Position numbers and translations under genes: made by a program. The notes under the pieces are model-generated. The model was given only the letters and a program-made list of their open reading frames with translations. It was not told the DNA's origin and ran no database searches. 64,000 nucleotides of DNA from Mesoaciditoga sp. (GTDB taxonomy: Bacteria; Thermotogota; Thermotogae; Mesoaciditogales; Mesoaciditogaceae): NCBI GenBank assembly GCA_015491995.1, contig WGFY01000035.1, forward strand, positions 1-64,000, given 5' to 3'. Numbering within the stretch: the first letter of the stretch is position 1; each line of letters starts with the position of its first letter. Below, one piece after another: positions 28,427 to 39,191 of this stretch.

Positions 28427-30051
28427 CAGTTCTCATAATCGATGGATACGTGGATGAGCCGGCGCAATTCGGGGTCCCGCCGTACCTTTCTTCTTATGTG
28501 CGGTACACTTTTGGCATCTCTTTGATGTGTGGTTACAACACGATTTACAAAACCATAGACGAAATAAGAGAATCCGAAATGCCATTACACGATATCCTCA
28601 TAGTCATAGGTGGCGTGACCGTTCCAGGGAACTATCTTGGCGGTACGCCTATGAGTGTGGAAGAGGCAATGGAAATATCCAACAAATCAAAGGGCAAAAC
28701 GAAAGTGATCATAGGATCGATGGCCGAATATTCAATTGATAGATCTGGTGGCATATCCGCCACTGTCAGCACTTTTTCGAATTATCAATTCAAACTGTGG
28801 AAAAATTACGAAAGGGATCTTTACGAGATCTTATCTGGCGAGAAGTGGACGAATTCACGCTACGATTTGGTGCACAAGGCTTCTATCCTTGGATCTCATA
28901 TGTTGACGGAACATCCAAATTTCCCAGATCTCATGTGCGAAATGGAGTTGGGAATGGGTTGCGAAAGGCAAACTCATTGTTCGTTTTGCACGGAACCTCT
29001 GTGGGGTACATTCGTTTCTCGACCGATTGAAGATGTTATCGAAGAAGTAAAAGCCCTTTATGAAGCCGGTGCAAGGCATTTTAGACTTGGACGAATATCC
29101 AACATATTTGCGTATATGGGAAAAGATAAACCGAATCCAGATGCCATCTTGCGGCTTTATGGCGGCATTCGAACCACCGCGCCTGATCTAAAAACGCTTC
29201 ATACGGATAACGCCAATCCAGAATATATGTACTCTCATTTGAAAGACATGAAAGAGATGATCTCGATCATCACAAAATACAACACTCCTGGCGATTCGCT
29301 TTCGATGGGAGTTGAGTCTTTCGATCCCAACGTTGTACTCAAAAACAATTTGAAAATAGATTTTGAACATTTTTTAGAAGTGATCAAACTTGTGAACTCG
29401 ATAGGGGCCGAAAGAGTCGAAGGAGTGCCAAAACTTTTGCCGGGCGTGAATTTGCTGTACGGGTTGCCTGCAGAAAAAAAGACAACGTACAAGATGAATT
29501 ACGATGCGATGATGAAAATTTTGAATACAGAACTCATGATAAGACGTGTCAACGTTAGAAAGGTCATGGCCTTTCCACAAACGCCACTTTTTATCATGCT
29601 CAAGGGAAGATCCCATCATGTTGATGGAAGACTTTACAAACATTTCAAATACATTTTGAGAAGGGACTTCGATCATCCGATGCTCGAAAGGGTTTTCCCA
29701 AAAGGAACTGTATTGCATGATGTGATAATGGAAAAACGTTCTGGAAACATCTCTTATGGTCGGCAGATCGGAACGTACGCCATACTCATCGGAATTCCAA
29801 AACCCATCTCCTTACGTGCTCATGTGAACTGCATCGTGGTCGATCATGGTCAACGTTCTTTGACGGCACTTCCAGTGCCGTTGAATTTGAACACGGAGCC
29901 TTTGAGTTTGATAAAATGGATTCCGGGAATTGGAAAACACACACTTCAAAAGATCGAGGCGGAAAGGCCTTACAAAAACATGGGAGATTTCGTTGAAAGA
30001 ACCAAGGCAGAACTGCCATATTGGATTAGGGAGATGATCTTGTTCAATTGA
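28423..30051 (+). CDS. Radical SAM protein with C-terminal helix-hairpin-helix
   Basis: MGCERQTHCSFCTEPLWG cluster motif; MGVESFDPNVV; C-terminal IKWIPGIGKHTLQKIEAERPYKNMGDF. Confidence 0.83.
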   Translation: MTVLIIDGYVDEPAQFGVPPYLSSYVRYTFGISLMCGYNTIYKTIDEIRESEMPLHDILIVIGGVTVPGNYLGGTPMSVEEAMEISNKSKGKTKVIIGSMAEYSIDRSGGISATVSTFSNYQFKLWKNYERDLYEILSGEKWTNSRYDLVHKASILGSHMLTEHPNFPDLMCEMELGMGCERQTHCSFCTEPLWGTFVSRPIEDVIEEVKALYEAGARHFRLGRISNIFAYMGKDKPNPDAILRLYGGIRTTAPDLKTLHTDNANPEYMYSHLKDMKEMISIITKYNTPGDSLSMGVESFDPNVVLKNNLKIDFEHFLEVIKLVNSIGAERVEGVPKLLPGVNLLYGLPAEKKTTYKMNYDAMMKILNTELMIRRVNVRKVMAFPQTPLFIMLKGRSHHVDGRLYKHFKYILRRDFDHPMLERVFPKGTVLHDVIMEKRSGNISYGRQIGTYAILIGIPKPISLRAHVNCIVVDHGQRSLTALPVPLNLNTEPLSLIKWIPGIGKHTLQKIEAERPYKNMGDFVERTKAELPYWIREMILFN

Positions 30052-31157
30052 AAAGAATAGTCGTTTTGGGAGCCACCGGTACGATCGGCAGGATGTCTTT
30101 AAACGTTTTGAAACGCTTGAAAATGTTTGAAGTTGTTGGAATGAGTGCCAACAAAAATTTCGAGACTTTACTGAAGACGAAGAAGGATTTTCCATCTGCT
30201 TTGACGGCGCTGACAGGCATCAAAAATGAAGAAGTGAATTTTTATGGAAAAGACTCGATCGAAAAACTTCTCGAATCCACGCAACCCGATCAAGTGATAG
30301 TTGGCATTGCAGGATTTGCCGGGTTGAAATATGCCTTAAGCGCGGCGAGATATTCCAAGAGACTTTGCCTTGCCAACAAAGAATCCATTGTGGCGGGAGG
30401 AAAATTTTTCATCGAGAGTGTGAAAAAAAGTGAATGCGAAATAATACCCGTTGACAGCGAACATAACGCCGTATTTCAACTTCTCGATGGAGAAAAATCG
30501 AGAGTCGATTCGATAATTTTAACGGCATCGGGCGGAGCTGTTAGGAATGTTCCGCTGAGGGGATTGAGAGATGTTAGCCCACAAATGGTTCTCAAACATC
30601 CAATTTGGAATATGGGAGCACGTATAACAGTGGACTCTGCCACGATGTTCAACAAAGGGCTTGAAATCATGGAGGCAAGATTCCTTTTCGATTTTCCAAT
30701 TGAAAAGATAAAAGCCGTTTTGCATCCTCAAGGGAAGATCCATGCGATGATAGAGCTTGAAGATGGCACATTCAAGATGCACGCTTCCAAAGCCGATATG
30801 CGCATTCCGATATCTTATGCCCTTAATTACCCGAAAAGGATAAAGCTCTTCGACGATTTCACACCGTTTGGGAATGTAACTTTTGAAAAGCCTGATTTTA
30901 AGAGATATCCGGCCTTGAAGCTATCATACGAAGCTTTAAAAGATGGTGACGGTGCGCGTGTTGTCTACAATGCCGCAGATGAAGTGGCGGTTGATGCTTT
31001 TCTCAAAAAGCAGATAAGATTCACCGACATATACGAAATAGTTCTTAAAGTTCTCCAAAAAAAATGGCCGAAAACCTTGAAAAACTATGAAGACATAGAA
31101 GAAGTGGATAAAAAATCTCGTATTTTAGCCGAGGAGATGGTGAACACTTGTTGCTGA
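30048..31157 (+). CDS. dxr: 1-deoxy-D-xylulose 5-phosphate reductoisomerase
   Basis: VVLGATGTIGRMSLNVL, ANKESIVAGG, PVDSEHNAVFQLL, VDSATMFNKGLEIMEARFLF. Confidence 0.95.
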   Translation: MKRIVVLGATGTIGRMSLNVLKRLKMFEVVGMSANKNFETLLKTKKDFPSALTALTGIKNEEVNFYGKDSIEKLLESTQPDQVIVGIAGFAGLKYALSAARYSKRLCLANKESIVAGGKFFIESVKKSECEIIPVDSEHNAVFQLLDGEKSRVDSIILTASGGAVRNVPLRGLRDVSPQMVLKHPIWNMGARITVDSATMFNKGLEIMEARFLFDFPIEKIKAVLHPQGKIHAMIELEDGTFKMHASKADMRIPISYALNYPKRIKLFDDFTPFGNVTFEKPDFKRYPALKLSYEALKDGDGARVVYNAADEVAVDAFLKKQIRFTDIYEIVLKVLQKKWPKTLKNYEDIEEVDKKSRILAEEMVNTCC

Positions 31158-32635
31158 GCATTCTGTATTTTTTGATCATATTCGTCGGAATAGTGATGGT
31201 ACACGAGTTCGGGCACTTCATATTTGCAAAACTCTTTGGGGTATACGTCACGGAGTTCTCCGTGGGATTCGGGCCAAAGATTTTTTCCATAAAGGGTAAA
31301 GAGACTGAATACTTGATCAAATCGATTCCGTTAGGTGGCTATGTTAGAATGGCCGGTGACGATCCAACAACAGAAGAAGTGAAAGGCGTGCCTAAAGAAA
31401 GGCTGCTTTATTCAAAGGCAGCGTGGAAAAGATTTCTTATAGTCTTCGCCGGGCCTCTTTTCAGTATAATCGCCGGATACGCTTTGATGATCATCGTTTC
31501 TATCACATGGGGATTTCCCGAAACGCATGTTGACTGGGTCGTTCCAAATTCTCCTGCGGCAATTGCCGGAATTCAACCTGGAGATAGGCTGATATCGGTA
31601 AACGGGCACATCATTTTGGATCCTACGGAAGTTACTTGGTTTGTCAAAGGTCAAGATCATCTCAGTGTTGTTTACAAGCGTGGGTCAAAAAGTTTTAGAA
31701 GTTCGTTTAGCACCAAAGAAGTAGGTCCACAGTATTTTATGGTGTTAAATGGAAAAGTCAAAAAAGGCGATCACATCGTGAAGATTGAAGATCACAAATT
31801 CGGCGATGAGCTTACGAAAGGTGCGGTTATCGAGTTTTCGAGTGGTGCAACCGCGACGTTGATGGATTATCAAAAGATACCTCGTGCGAAGGAAATGGGG
31901 ATTTACATTTCCGTCTTTTCAGGTAAAATCGCTGCGGTTGATTCAACAACAGGTTTGAAAAGCGGTGATCTTATCCTGTCAATAGACGGGATGAAATGTG
32001 ATTCATCTTTCAATTTTCAGAACGCCCTCTTCGTCGCGCAAGTTGCGAAGAAGAGCGGAATCTTTGCCCTGGCAAATGAAAGTGAAGTCGTCAGCACTTA
32101 TCCATTCCATTCAAATAATGGAGTGTCAATGAAAATCAAAAGAGATGGAAAAGTGCTCGCTCTTACCTTAACCCGTAAACAATTCAACTCTTTTTTGAAC
32201 TCCGTAACAGCATATCCGGCGTATGGCAACTGGTATCCAGGACCTTGGGAAGCTGTAACTTATGGAGTGATCCGAACTAACCGGATATTCACAAAGATGC
32301 TTGCCTTCTTGGGAGGGCTATTCAAGACGAAAAACGCTTTGAATCAATTCGTTGGTCCTATCGGACTGGTGAAAATGGTTGGACAGGCATCGAGCGAGGG
32401 AATGCAAATTCTACTCACGTTGATCGCGTTTATCACCCTTAATTTGGGAATTATAAACCTCCTGCCGCTTCCGGCGTTGGATGGAGGGCATCTAATTTTT
32501 GCGTTAATAGAGATGATCACCGGTAAGCGGGTTAATCCGGAGATCGAAGGGTACATACATACAATTGGATTCTTCTTACTCATGGCATTTTTCGTGTACA
32601 TCACCTACATGGACATCATGAGATTTGGAGGTTAA
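31148..32635 (+). CDS. rseP: RseP/site-2 protease family zinc metalloprotease with PDZ domain
   Basis: MVHEFGHFIFAKLFGVYVTEFSVGFGPK, NLLPLPALDGGHLIF. Confidence 0.94.
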   Translation: MLLSILYFLIIFVGIVMVHEFGHFIFAKLFGVYVTEFSVGFGPKIFSIKGKETEYLIKSIPLGGYVRMAGDDPTTEEVKGVPKERLLYSKAAWKRFLIVFAGPLFSIIAGYALMIIVSITWGFPETHVDWVVPNSPAAIAGIQPGDRLISVNGHIILDPTEVTWFVKGQDHLSVVYKRGSKSFRSSFSTKEVGPQYFMVLNGKVKKGDHIVKIEDHKFGDELTKGAVIEFSSGATATLMDYQKIPRAKEMGIYISVFSGKIAAVDSTTGLKSGDLILSIDGMKCDSSFNFQNALFVAQVAKKSGIFALANESEVVSTYPFHSNNGVSMKIKRDGKVLALTLTRKQFNSFLNSVTAYPAYGNWYPGPWEAVTYGVIRTNRIFTKMLAFLGGLFKTKNALNQFVGPIGLVKMVGQASSEGMQILLTLIAFITLNLGIINLLPLPALDGGHLIFALIEMITGKRVNPEIEGYIHTIGFFLLMAFFVYITYMDIMRFGG

Positions 32636-32638
32636 GGT

Positions 32639-34171
32639 ATGACCGTTTTACTCCATTGGTTAAACGCTTTCACAACTTCGGTAATTCAAAGTGGTGGATA
32701 TTGGGGGATCATTTTTTCAATGGCATTGGAGAGCTTCATGGTTCCGATTCCAAGCGAGATAATTCTTCCCTTTGGTGGATATTTGGCCTCGGCTGGCAAA
32801 TTGAGCGTGTTGGGCGTCATTTTTTCTGGAGCGATCGGCGGAACCATTGGATCCGTAGGACTTTATTACGCATCGATGTTTTTTGGAAACAAATTCATCA
32901 AAAAATGGGGAAGATATTTTCTTATATCAGAGCGCCATTTGGAAATGACATCCAAGTGGTTTGATGAGTACGGAGACTTCGCCATATTCGTCACAAGGCT
33001 CTTACCAGTTGTAAGGGGACTAATTTCAATTCCTGCAGGTATTTCAAAGATGAACGTTTGGACTTTTACCCTTTACACCTTCGTTGGTACCTTCATATGG
33101 TCAACGATACTGGCATATTTTGGCTTTCAAATGGGATTGTCTAATGTTGGAATGCAAGTGATATGGGAAGTAACGTTTGCGATTGCGGGCGTTGCGGTGG
33201 CGATGTACGTTATGTTCAGACTTGCCAAAAAACATTTCAAAATTTTCTCTATCTTGGCAAGCGCTTCACTTTGGGCAACACTTGGATTTTTCGTATTTTA
33301 CGCATTGTACATCTCTTACGCACCGATCAAGGCAAACGAATTGAATTACTCGAATTGGGCGAAGATAAATCAAAGGATCAAAAACAGCCAAAATTTCACA
33401 TTCGCCGTTATTGGAGACACGTTTCGCAACCCGAAGATGCTCTACAAGGCTTCTTCAGCCACTTCGACCTTCATTTTGAGTCTTGGAAATATGTTGTATT
33501 CCGGGGACAAAGCGAAATACAGGCTCTTGGTTCATGAATTGTCGGATCTTAAAAAACCGTTTTTGACAGTTGTTGGGACAAATGAATTGAGCGATGAAGG
33601 GTATAAAAATTATTACAAGATATTCGGTGATTACAACTACGCCGTGCCCGTGGGAAACACTTATTTCGTGATGTTAAACGATGTGAATGGAAAATTGCCA
33701 CAGCGACAGATGAGTTGGCTTTCACAAGAACTCACCATATCTTCCACGTACTCACATCATGTTGTGGCCATGAACATTCCAGCTTCATGGATGAATTCAA
33801 ATGGTGCAAAATTAAGCAAAAGCGCATCTCACAAACTTGAAGAAATTCTAAAATCGCGCAAAGTCGACTTGATCTTAGCCGTTGGGGAAAGTGCAACCGT
33901 TTCTGACAATCCTGTACCTTATGCCATAGTTGGAAAAAACGCGTATCTTATCGTTAACGTCAATGAAAATAGAATTCGAGTCAAAGTGAAAAAAACTTTT
34001 GAAAACTTCCATAATGAGTTCATCCAGGCTGTTTCCGTATATCTTTACTCCATGTTAATCCTGGATTGGCCATTCGTTGGAATTTTTGGAATAGGATTGG
34101 TACTTGTTTGGTTCTTCTGGAAGCGGTATGATCTGATCGTGAAAATCAAAAAGAAAAACGTTCGGAGGTAA
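32639..34171 (+). CDS. DedA family membrane protein fused to a degenerate metallophosphoesterase-like domain
   Basis: DedA motifs ESFMVPIPSEIILPFGGYLAS and FVTRLLPVVRGLISIPAGISKM; C-terminal FAVIGDTFRN...LSLGNMLYSG...VVGTNEL, then a terminal TM helix. Confidence 0.85.
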   Translation: MTVLLHWLNAFTTSVIQSGGYWGIIFSMALESFMVPIPSEIILPFGGYLASAGKLSVLGVIFSGAIGGTIGSVGLYYASMFFGNKFIKKWGRYFLISERHLEMTSKWFDEYGDFAIFVTRLLPVVRGLISIPAGISKMNVWTFTLYTFVGTFIWSTILAYFGFQMGLSNVGMQVIWEVTFAIAGVAVAMYVMFRLAKKHFKIFSILASASLWATLGFFVFYALYISYAPIKANELNYSNWAKINQRIKNSQNFTFAVIGDTFRNPKMLYKASSATSTFILSLGNMLYSGDKAKYRLLVHELSDLKKPFLTVVGTNELSDEGYKNYYKIFGDYNYAVPVGNTYFVMLNDVNGKLPQRQMSWLSQELTISSTYSHHVVAMNIPASWMNSNGAKLSKSASHKLEEILKSRKVDLILAVGESATVSDNPVPYAIVGKNAYLIVNVNENRIRVKVKKTFENFHNEFIQAVSVYLYSMLILDWPFVGIFGIGLVLVWFFWKRYDLIVKIKKKNVRR

Positions 34172-34173
34172 AG

Positions 34174-35235
34174 ATGTCAAAGATCGTAAAAATAGGAAAG
34201 ATCAAAATTGGGGGAGGATCTCCAATTGCCGTTCAATCGATGACAAACACGGATACCAAGGATATATTCAACACCATCCAGCAGATAAAAGCCCTTGAAG
34301 AATCCGGATGTGAAATGGTAAGGCTTAGCGTATACGATGAAGAATGCACAGAGGCACTGAAAAAAATAAAAAGTGAAACGGAAGTTCCACTCGTAGCTGA
34401 TATACATTTCGATTACAAGCTGGCAGTCGCCTCGATAAACGCTGGCGTTGATAAAGTGAGAATAAACCCTGGAAACATAGGGGCAAAATGGAAAGTAGAG
34501 GAAGTGGCGAAAGCCGCCAACGATCACGAAGTTCCAATAAGAGTCGGTGCCAACATGGGATCTATAGACGAAAAGTATCTGAAGAAATTCAAGGATCGAG
34601 TTGATGCACTTGTGATGAGCGCAATGGATGAAGTTGAAGAACTAGAATCGGTTGAATTTGACAACGTAGTCGTGGCGGTGAAATCTTCTGATGCCGTTGA
34701 AACTTTGTTGGCAAACGAGAAAATCTCAAAGCTTACAGATCACCCTATTCATTTGGGGGTAACAGAGGCCGGCGTTTACGAAGATGCGGTTGTAAAGTCA
34801 GCTTTTGCGATTGGGCACCTTATATACGAAGGGATAGGGGATACCGTGAGAATTTCGATTGCAGGAGATCCCATCCGTGAGGTATCGGTCGCTTACTCAA
34901 TATTGAAAAGCGTTCACAAATTGGAGAACGCAATAGAAGTCGTGGCGTGCCCAACTTGCGCACGAACTCAGATAAACGTTGAAGAACTTGCACAAGAAGT
35001 GAAAAAAGCTCTCAAAACTGTTAAGACCAACTTGAAAGTCGCCGTTATGGGATGTTTGGTGAATGGCATTGGAGAAGCAAGAGATGCTGATATAGCCGTT
35101 TTTGGCACAAAGTCTGGGGGCGTGATATATGAAAATGGAGAGAAAATCGGTCTTGTAAAGAAAAACAAAATAGCGCAATCGTTGAAAGATATGATCGAAG
35201 GAAAATTGAAAGGAGGGAAATATGAAAATCGTTGA
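34174..35235 (+). CDS. ispG: 4-hydroxy-3-methylbut-2-en-1-yl diphosphate synthase
   Basis: PIAVQSMTNTDTKD, VRINPGNIG, ACPTCARTQIN, MGCLVNGIGEARDADIAVFG. Confidence 0.94.
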   Translation: MSKIVKIGKIKIGGGSPIAVQSMTNTDTKDIFNTIQQIKALEESGCEMVRLSVYDEECTEALKKIKSETEVPLVADIHFDYKLAVASINAGVDKVRINPGNIGAKWKVEEVAKAANDHEVPIRVGANMGSIDEKYLKKFKDRVDALVMSAMDEVEELESVEFDNVVVAVKSSDAVETLLANEKISKLTDHPIHLGVTEAGVYEDAVVKSAFAIGHLIYEGIGDTVRISIAGDPIREVSVAYSILKSVHKLENAIEVVACPTCARTQINVEELAQEVKKALKTVKTNLKVAVMGCLVNGIGEARDADIAVFGTKSGGVIYENGEKIGLVKKNKIAQSLKDMIEGKLKGGKYENR

Positions 35236-36061
35236 CAGCGTGAACGAAATGATGAAAATATCCCAAACGTACACTGGCAAGAAAGTGGGTTTTGTCCCAA
35301 CCATGGGATTCCTTCATGAAGGTCACCTTTCCCTTGTAAAACAGGCTTGTAAAGACAACGAGATAGTCGTGGTGAGTATATTCGTGAATCCAACTCAATT
35401 TGGGCCAAATGAGGATCTTGATTCTTACCCACAAGATCTTCAAAAAGATTCATCTCTTTTAAAAGCTGAAGGAGTGGACTACCTCTTTGTCCCAAAAGCG
35501 GTTGATATGTATCTTAAAGGATTTGAAACATCCATTCATATTTCTCACCTTACAGATCATCTGTGTGGCTATTACAGGCCAGCACATTTCGATGGAGTTG
35601 TCCTGATCGTGAACAAATTGTTTAACGTGGTGAAACCAAAGAAAGCGTACTTCGGACGGAAAGATGCCCAACAGTTCAGGATTTTGAGAAGAATGGTCAA
35701 AGATTTGAACATGGGCGTTGAGGTGGTTGAGATGCCCATAGTACGTGAAAAAGATGGCCTTGCCATGAGTTCGAGGAACGTTTATCTCTCTGCCGAAGAA
35801 AGGAAAAACGCTTTGGCACTTCATGAAGCGTTGACTTATGCCCTCAATCAGATCAAATCCGGAAGAATAGATGCTCATAAAATAAGGCTTGAGGCGATGA
35901 ACATCATGCGAAAGCATCCATTAATTCGAATTCAATACTTTGAAGTAGTCGATGAAAAAACACTGCAACCGGTATCAACGGTGGACTCAAAAGTCATAAT
36001 TGCCACAGCTGCTTTCGTTGGAAAAGCAAGGCTCATAGACAACGAAATAACAGAACCGTGA
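35222..36061 (+). CDS. panC: Pantothenate synthetase
   Basis: GFVPTMGFLHEGHLSLVKQA, SIFVNPTQFGPNEDLDSYP, AYFGRKDAQQFRIL, GLAMSSRNVYLS. Confidence 0.96.
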   Translation: MKIVDSVNEMMKISQTYTGKKVGFVPTMGFLHEGHLSLVKQACKDNEIVVVSIFVNPTQFGPNEDLDSYPQDLQKDSSLLKAEGVDYLFVPKAVDMYLKGFETSIHISHLTDHLCGYYRPAHFDGVVLIVNKLFNVVKPKKAYFGRKDAQQFRILRRMVKDLNMGVEVVEMPIVREKDGLAMSSRNVYLSAEERKNALALHEALTYALNQIKSGRIDAHKIRLEAMNIMRKHPLIRIQYFEVVDEKTLQPVSTVDSKVIIATAAFVGKARLIDNEITEP

Positions 36062-36510
36062 ACGGATTCGTCCAAGTTGCTCTTCTTGCCATGGCTCCGA
36101 TATCTGAGTTGAGGGGAGCCATTCCGCTGGGAATGCTCGTGTATCATTTGAACCCGTTGAATGTCGTGATCGTTTCCATAGCTTTCAACATGCTGCCCGC
36201 AATTTTCATCATACTTTTTTTCACGGCAGTTATACCTTGGGTAAAAAGAAAGTTCCCTTCCGTGGGAAGGTTCGTGGAGAAATTTTCTCAGACGCGTCAA
36301 AATAAGCACAGAAAAAAGATAGAGAAATACGGTCTTTGGGCTATCATGGCCTTTGTTGCCATACCCTTTCCCCTCACAGGAGCCTGGACAGGTTCTCTCC
36401 TAAGCGTTCTGTTTGAAATGCCACGCACCAAATCCATAATCGCCGTGGGATGCGGGATAATCATATCTGCTTTCATTGTTGCATCCTTAACGATGTTTGG
36501 GGTAAAATGA
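36058..36510 (+). CDS. Small multidrug export-like (COG2426-type) membrane protein
   Basis: MAPISELRGAIPLGMLVYHLNP, FVAIPFPLTGAWTGSLLSVLF. Confidence 0.8.
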   Translation: MNGFVQVALLAMAPISELRGAIPLGMLVYHLNPLNVVIVSIAFNMLPAIFIILFFTAVIPWVKRKFPSVGRFVEKFSQTRQNKHRKKIEKYGLWAIMAFVAIPFPLTGAWTGSLLSVLFEMPRTKSIIAVGCGIIISAFIVASLTMFGVK

Positions 36511-36543
36511 GTATATCTTTGTGAAAAGGGAGGAATTTTACGG

Positions 36544-37404
36544 ATGATAGGCGTGATTTGCGATTCCGGCACGGATCTTCCAGAAGAGATCTTGAAAGAT
36601 CCAAGGTTGAAAATGGTTCCACTGAAAGTCATCCTCGGTGACAAAGAATACAAGGATGTGTTGGAAATAGGGGAAGAAGAAGTCCTAAGCTACATGGAAG
36701 ATGATTTCCCCAAAACTTCACTTCCATCACAAAACGATGTAAAAAGTGCGATGTTGAAAATGATCGATGACGGATTTGACGAGATCGTAGGTGTGAACAT
36801 ATCAAGCGCTCTTAGTGGGACACACAACGTCTTTCGAATGGCCTCTGAAAGTGTAAAAAAAGAATTCCCCGCTGTGAAGATCGAGCTGATAGACTCTCTC
36901 AACATCTCTATAGGGTCTGGTTTTTTGGCTTACAAAGCGTTGCAGCTTATAGATGCTGGCAAAAAATTCGAAGATATGATGGAAACTTTGAAATCTTCGA
37001 TAAAAAAGTCAAAACTTTTCTACTCGATACCGACGCTAAAATTCTTGAAAGCCGGCGGAAGAATTGGAAGGGTAAGCGCCACACTCGGAGAAATACTGAA
37101 TCTTAAGCCCGTCATTTCCGTTGGTGATGATGGCATTTACTACACCGTTGCCAAGGGTCGAGGAATGCAAAGGGCCGTTGACAAGATGATCCAAGAAGCG
37201 TTGGGCTTTGCCCAGGGGAAAGAAGTGGAAGTTGTGGGCGTGTACCGTACAGGAGATGAAGAAAAAACCATGGAACTTGTAAACAAGATAATGGGAAAAG
37301 TTAAAACTCTAAAAGCTCCTAAAATACTCACAGGAAAAGTAACAGCCTCTTTGCTCGTGCATGTTGGAAGAGGACTGGTAGGATTAGGTATCTTGACAAA
37401 ATGA
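36544..37404 (+). CDS. DegV family fatty-acid-binding protein
   Basis: MIGVICDSGTDLPEE, TSLPSQNDV, ISSALSGTHNVFRMA, KFLKAGGRIGR. Confidence 0.93.
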   Translation: MIGVICDSGTDLPEEILKDPRLKMVPLKVILGDKEYKDVLEIGEEEVLSYMEDDFPKTSLPSQNDVKSAMLKMIDDGFDEIVGVNISSALSGTHNVFRMASESVKKEFPAVKIELIDSLNISIGSGFLAYKALQLIDAGKKFEDMMETLKSSIKKSKLFYSIPTLKFLKAGGRIGRVSATLGEILNLKPVISVGDDGIYYTVAKGRGMQRAVDKMIQEALGFAQGKEVEVVGVYRTGDEEKTMELVNKIMGKVKTLKAPKILTGKVTASLLVHVGRGLVGLGILTK

Positions 37405-37415
37405 AGCGTTAAGCA

Positions 37416-39191
37416 TCAGATATTCTTTTTAAGTTTCATTTCTTTTTTTTCAAGATACATCTTCTTATCGGCCACGGCGATGAATTCGTCAGAAGATGAT
37501 TGGTAGCTGTATTGCGCACAACCGTGACTTACGTTTATTTTATACGCTTTTTCACCAAACGAGTTCATCCTATCGAAAGACTCTTTCACATTTTGCCAAT
37601 TCAATTCGGCATTTGCCAATGTGCAAGCTGGAAAGATGATCAAAAATTCGTCTCCGCCCATTCGACAAACCACATCGGATTCTCTTATACTACCTTTTAT
37701 GATTTTGGCCACCGTTCTTAGAAGATCGTCTCCAATTTGATGACCGAGGGTGTCGTTTACCTGCTTTAATTCGTTCACGTCTACAAAACATATTGACAAT
37801 GGTTCACCTTTCCTGTTTGAGATCTTTATCTTTTCTTCGAGTATCGTCATGGCAATTCTTCTGTTGTAGATGGATGTAAGATCGTCGTAAGTTGCGTATA
37901 TTTTAAGCTGTTCTTCCATTTTCTTTCTTTCGTCTATTATTCTCTCTATTCCAAACAGCTTAATTGGATGCCCTTTTTCATCCCTTCCTACCACCTTTCC
38001 ATCACCTGAAATCCAAACCCATTCCCCGTTTTTTGCCTTCAATCTGTACTCCATATGATATTCGTCGTTATTTTCAAGATAATATCCCCTTAAGGTTGTT
38101 TGAATTTTTTTGATGTCTTTGGGATGGATCAATTTTCTTAAATCCTTTAAAGTTACAGGGACATCTTTATCTCCATAGCCAATCTGGAAAAAAATTTCAC
38201 CGCTTACTTTGATCTCACCGGTTTTCAAATTGTTTTCAAAAACAGAGGTATGAGAAGATTTCAAAGCCAATTCATACCTTTCTTGTAATTCTTCAATCTT
38301 TCTCTGCGTGTTTTTCAGCGTTGTAATATCAAGGGCTGATACGAGTAAAACAGGACGTTTGAAGATCATAACGCTTTCGGATCTGAGATCTATCCATTTT
38401 TCCTTTCCACTTCTCGTCACAATTTTCACATCGTACTCATCCAATGGTTTCGCACCTTTCATTCTTTCAATGCCTCTTCCATTAACCAATTCTTTGAAAT
38501 CTGGATGAACGAGATCGCGCGAATCCATTTTCAGCAGTTCGCTTGCAGAGTATTCAGTTAAATCTTCTGTCAGCTTGTTTACATAAGTGATCTTAAATCC
38601 TTTTTCAATTATCGCTATCGCAATGGGTAAGGATTCAAGGATCGTCTCAAGCTTTTTATTGCTTTCTTCCATATTCTCCTGCAAGATCTTTGTTTTAAAA
38701 GCATTAGAAGCAATTGTTTTGAAGAGCTTCATCAACTTAATCGAACATTTTTTGAAGTGCTTTTCGCTTCCTTTCAATATGTCAAGGCCTATCCCTGCCA
38801 CGTTCTTACCGTATACTTCCAAGTCAAAGATGAGAGATTCTTTCATGGATCTTACCGCACCAGAAAATTTCTTTTTTGTCTCTTCAGAATGGTAATCCAT
38901 GGTGCCTTTCACCACAAGAACTTTATTTTTAGGGAGTTTAAACTCTTTTTCATCTAATTTTAACTTTTTCAACGCATCTATATCGTGACATGTGGCATCC
39001 ACAAACCTAACTTTTCCATTCTCATAAACAAAAGCACTCCCGCAATCCGCCTCGGGAATCATTTTAATAGCTTCTCTGAACAAAATGGAGAGAAAATCAT
39101 CGGCACTTATGTCAAACGGGTTCAAATTTGCTATGAAGTTCATCAATGTGTTCATTTCTTTTGGAATTCTACACTTTTCTTCGTTTTCCAC
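37416..39191 (-). CDS. PAS-domain diguanylate cyclase (GAF-like, PAS, GGDEF)
   Basis: PAS segments ITYVNKLTEDLTEYSASELLKMD and EYRLKAKNGEWVWISGDGKVVGRDEKG; DDLTSIYNRR and CRMGGDEFLIIFP. Confidence 0.9.
   Translation of the reverse strand: MENEEKCRIPKEMNTLMNFIANLNPFDISADDFLSILFREAIKMIPEADCGSAFVYENGKVRFVDATCHDIDALKKLKLDEKEFKLPKNKVLVVKGTMDYHSEETKKKFSGAVRSMKESLIFDLEVYGKNVAGIGLDILKGSEKHFKKCSIKLMKLFKTIASNAFKTKILQENMEESNKKLETILESLPIAIAIIEKGFKITYVNKLTEDLTEYSASELLKMDSRDLVHPDFKELVNGRGIERMKGAKPLDEYDVKIVTRSGKEKWIDLRSESVMIFKRPVLLVSALDITTLKNTQRKIEELQERYELALKSSHTSVFENNLKTGEIKVSGEIFFQIGYGDKDVPVTLKDLRKLIHPKDIKKIQTTLRGYYLENNDEYHMEYRLKAKNGEWVWISGDGKVVGRDEKGHPIKLFGIERIIDERKKMEEQLKIYATYDDLTSIYNRRIAMTILEEKIKISNRKGEPLSICFVDVNELKQVNDTLGHQIGDDLLRTVAKIIKGSIRESDVVCRMGGDEFLIIFPACTLANAELNWQNVKESFDRMNSFGEKAYKINVSHGCAQYSYQSSSDEFIAVADKKMYLEKKEMKLKKNI

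Noticed and set aside
34897-35495. Overlapping minus-strand ORFs of 132-175 aa antisense to ispG/panC
   Set aside because: ispG and panC are unambiguous; the antisense translations have no motifs.
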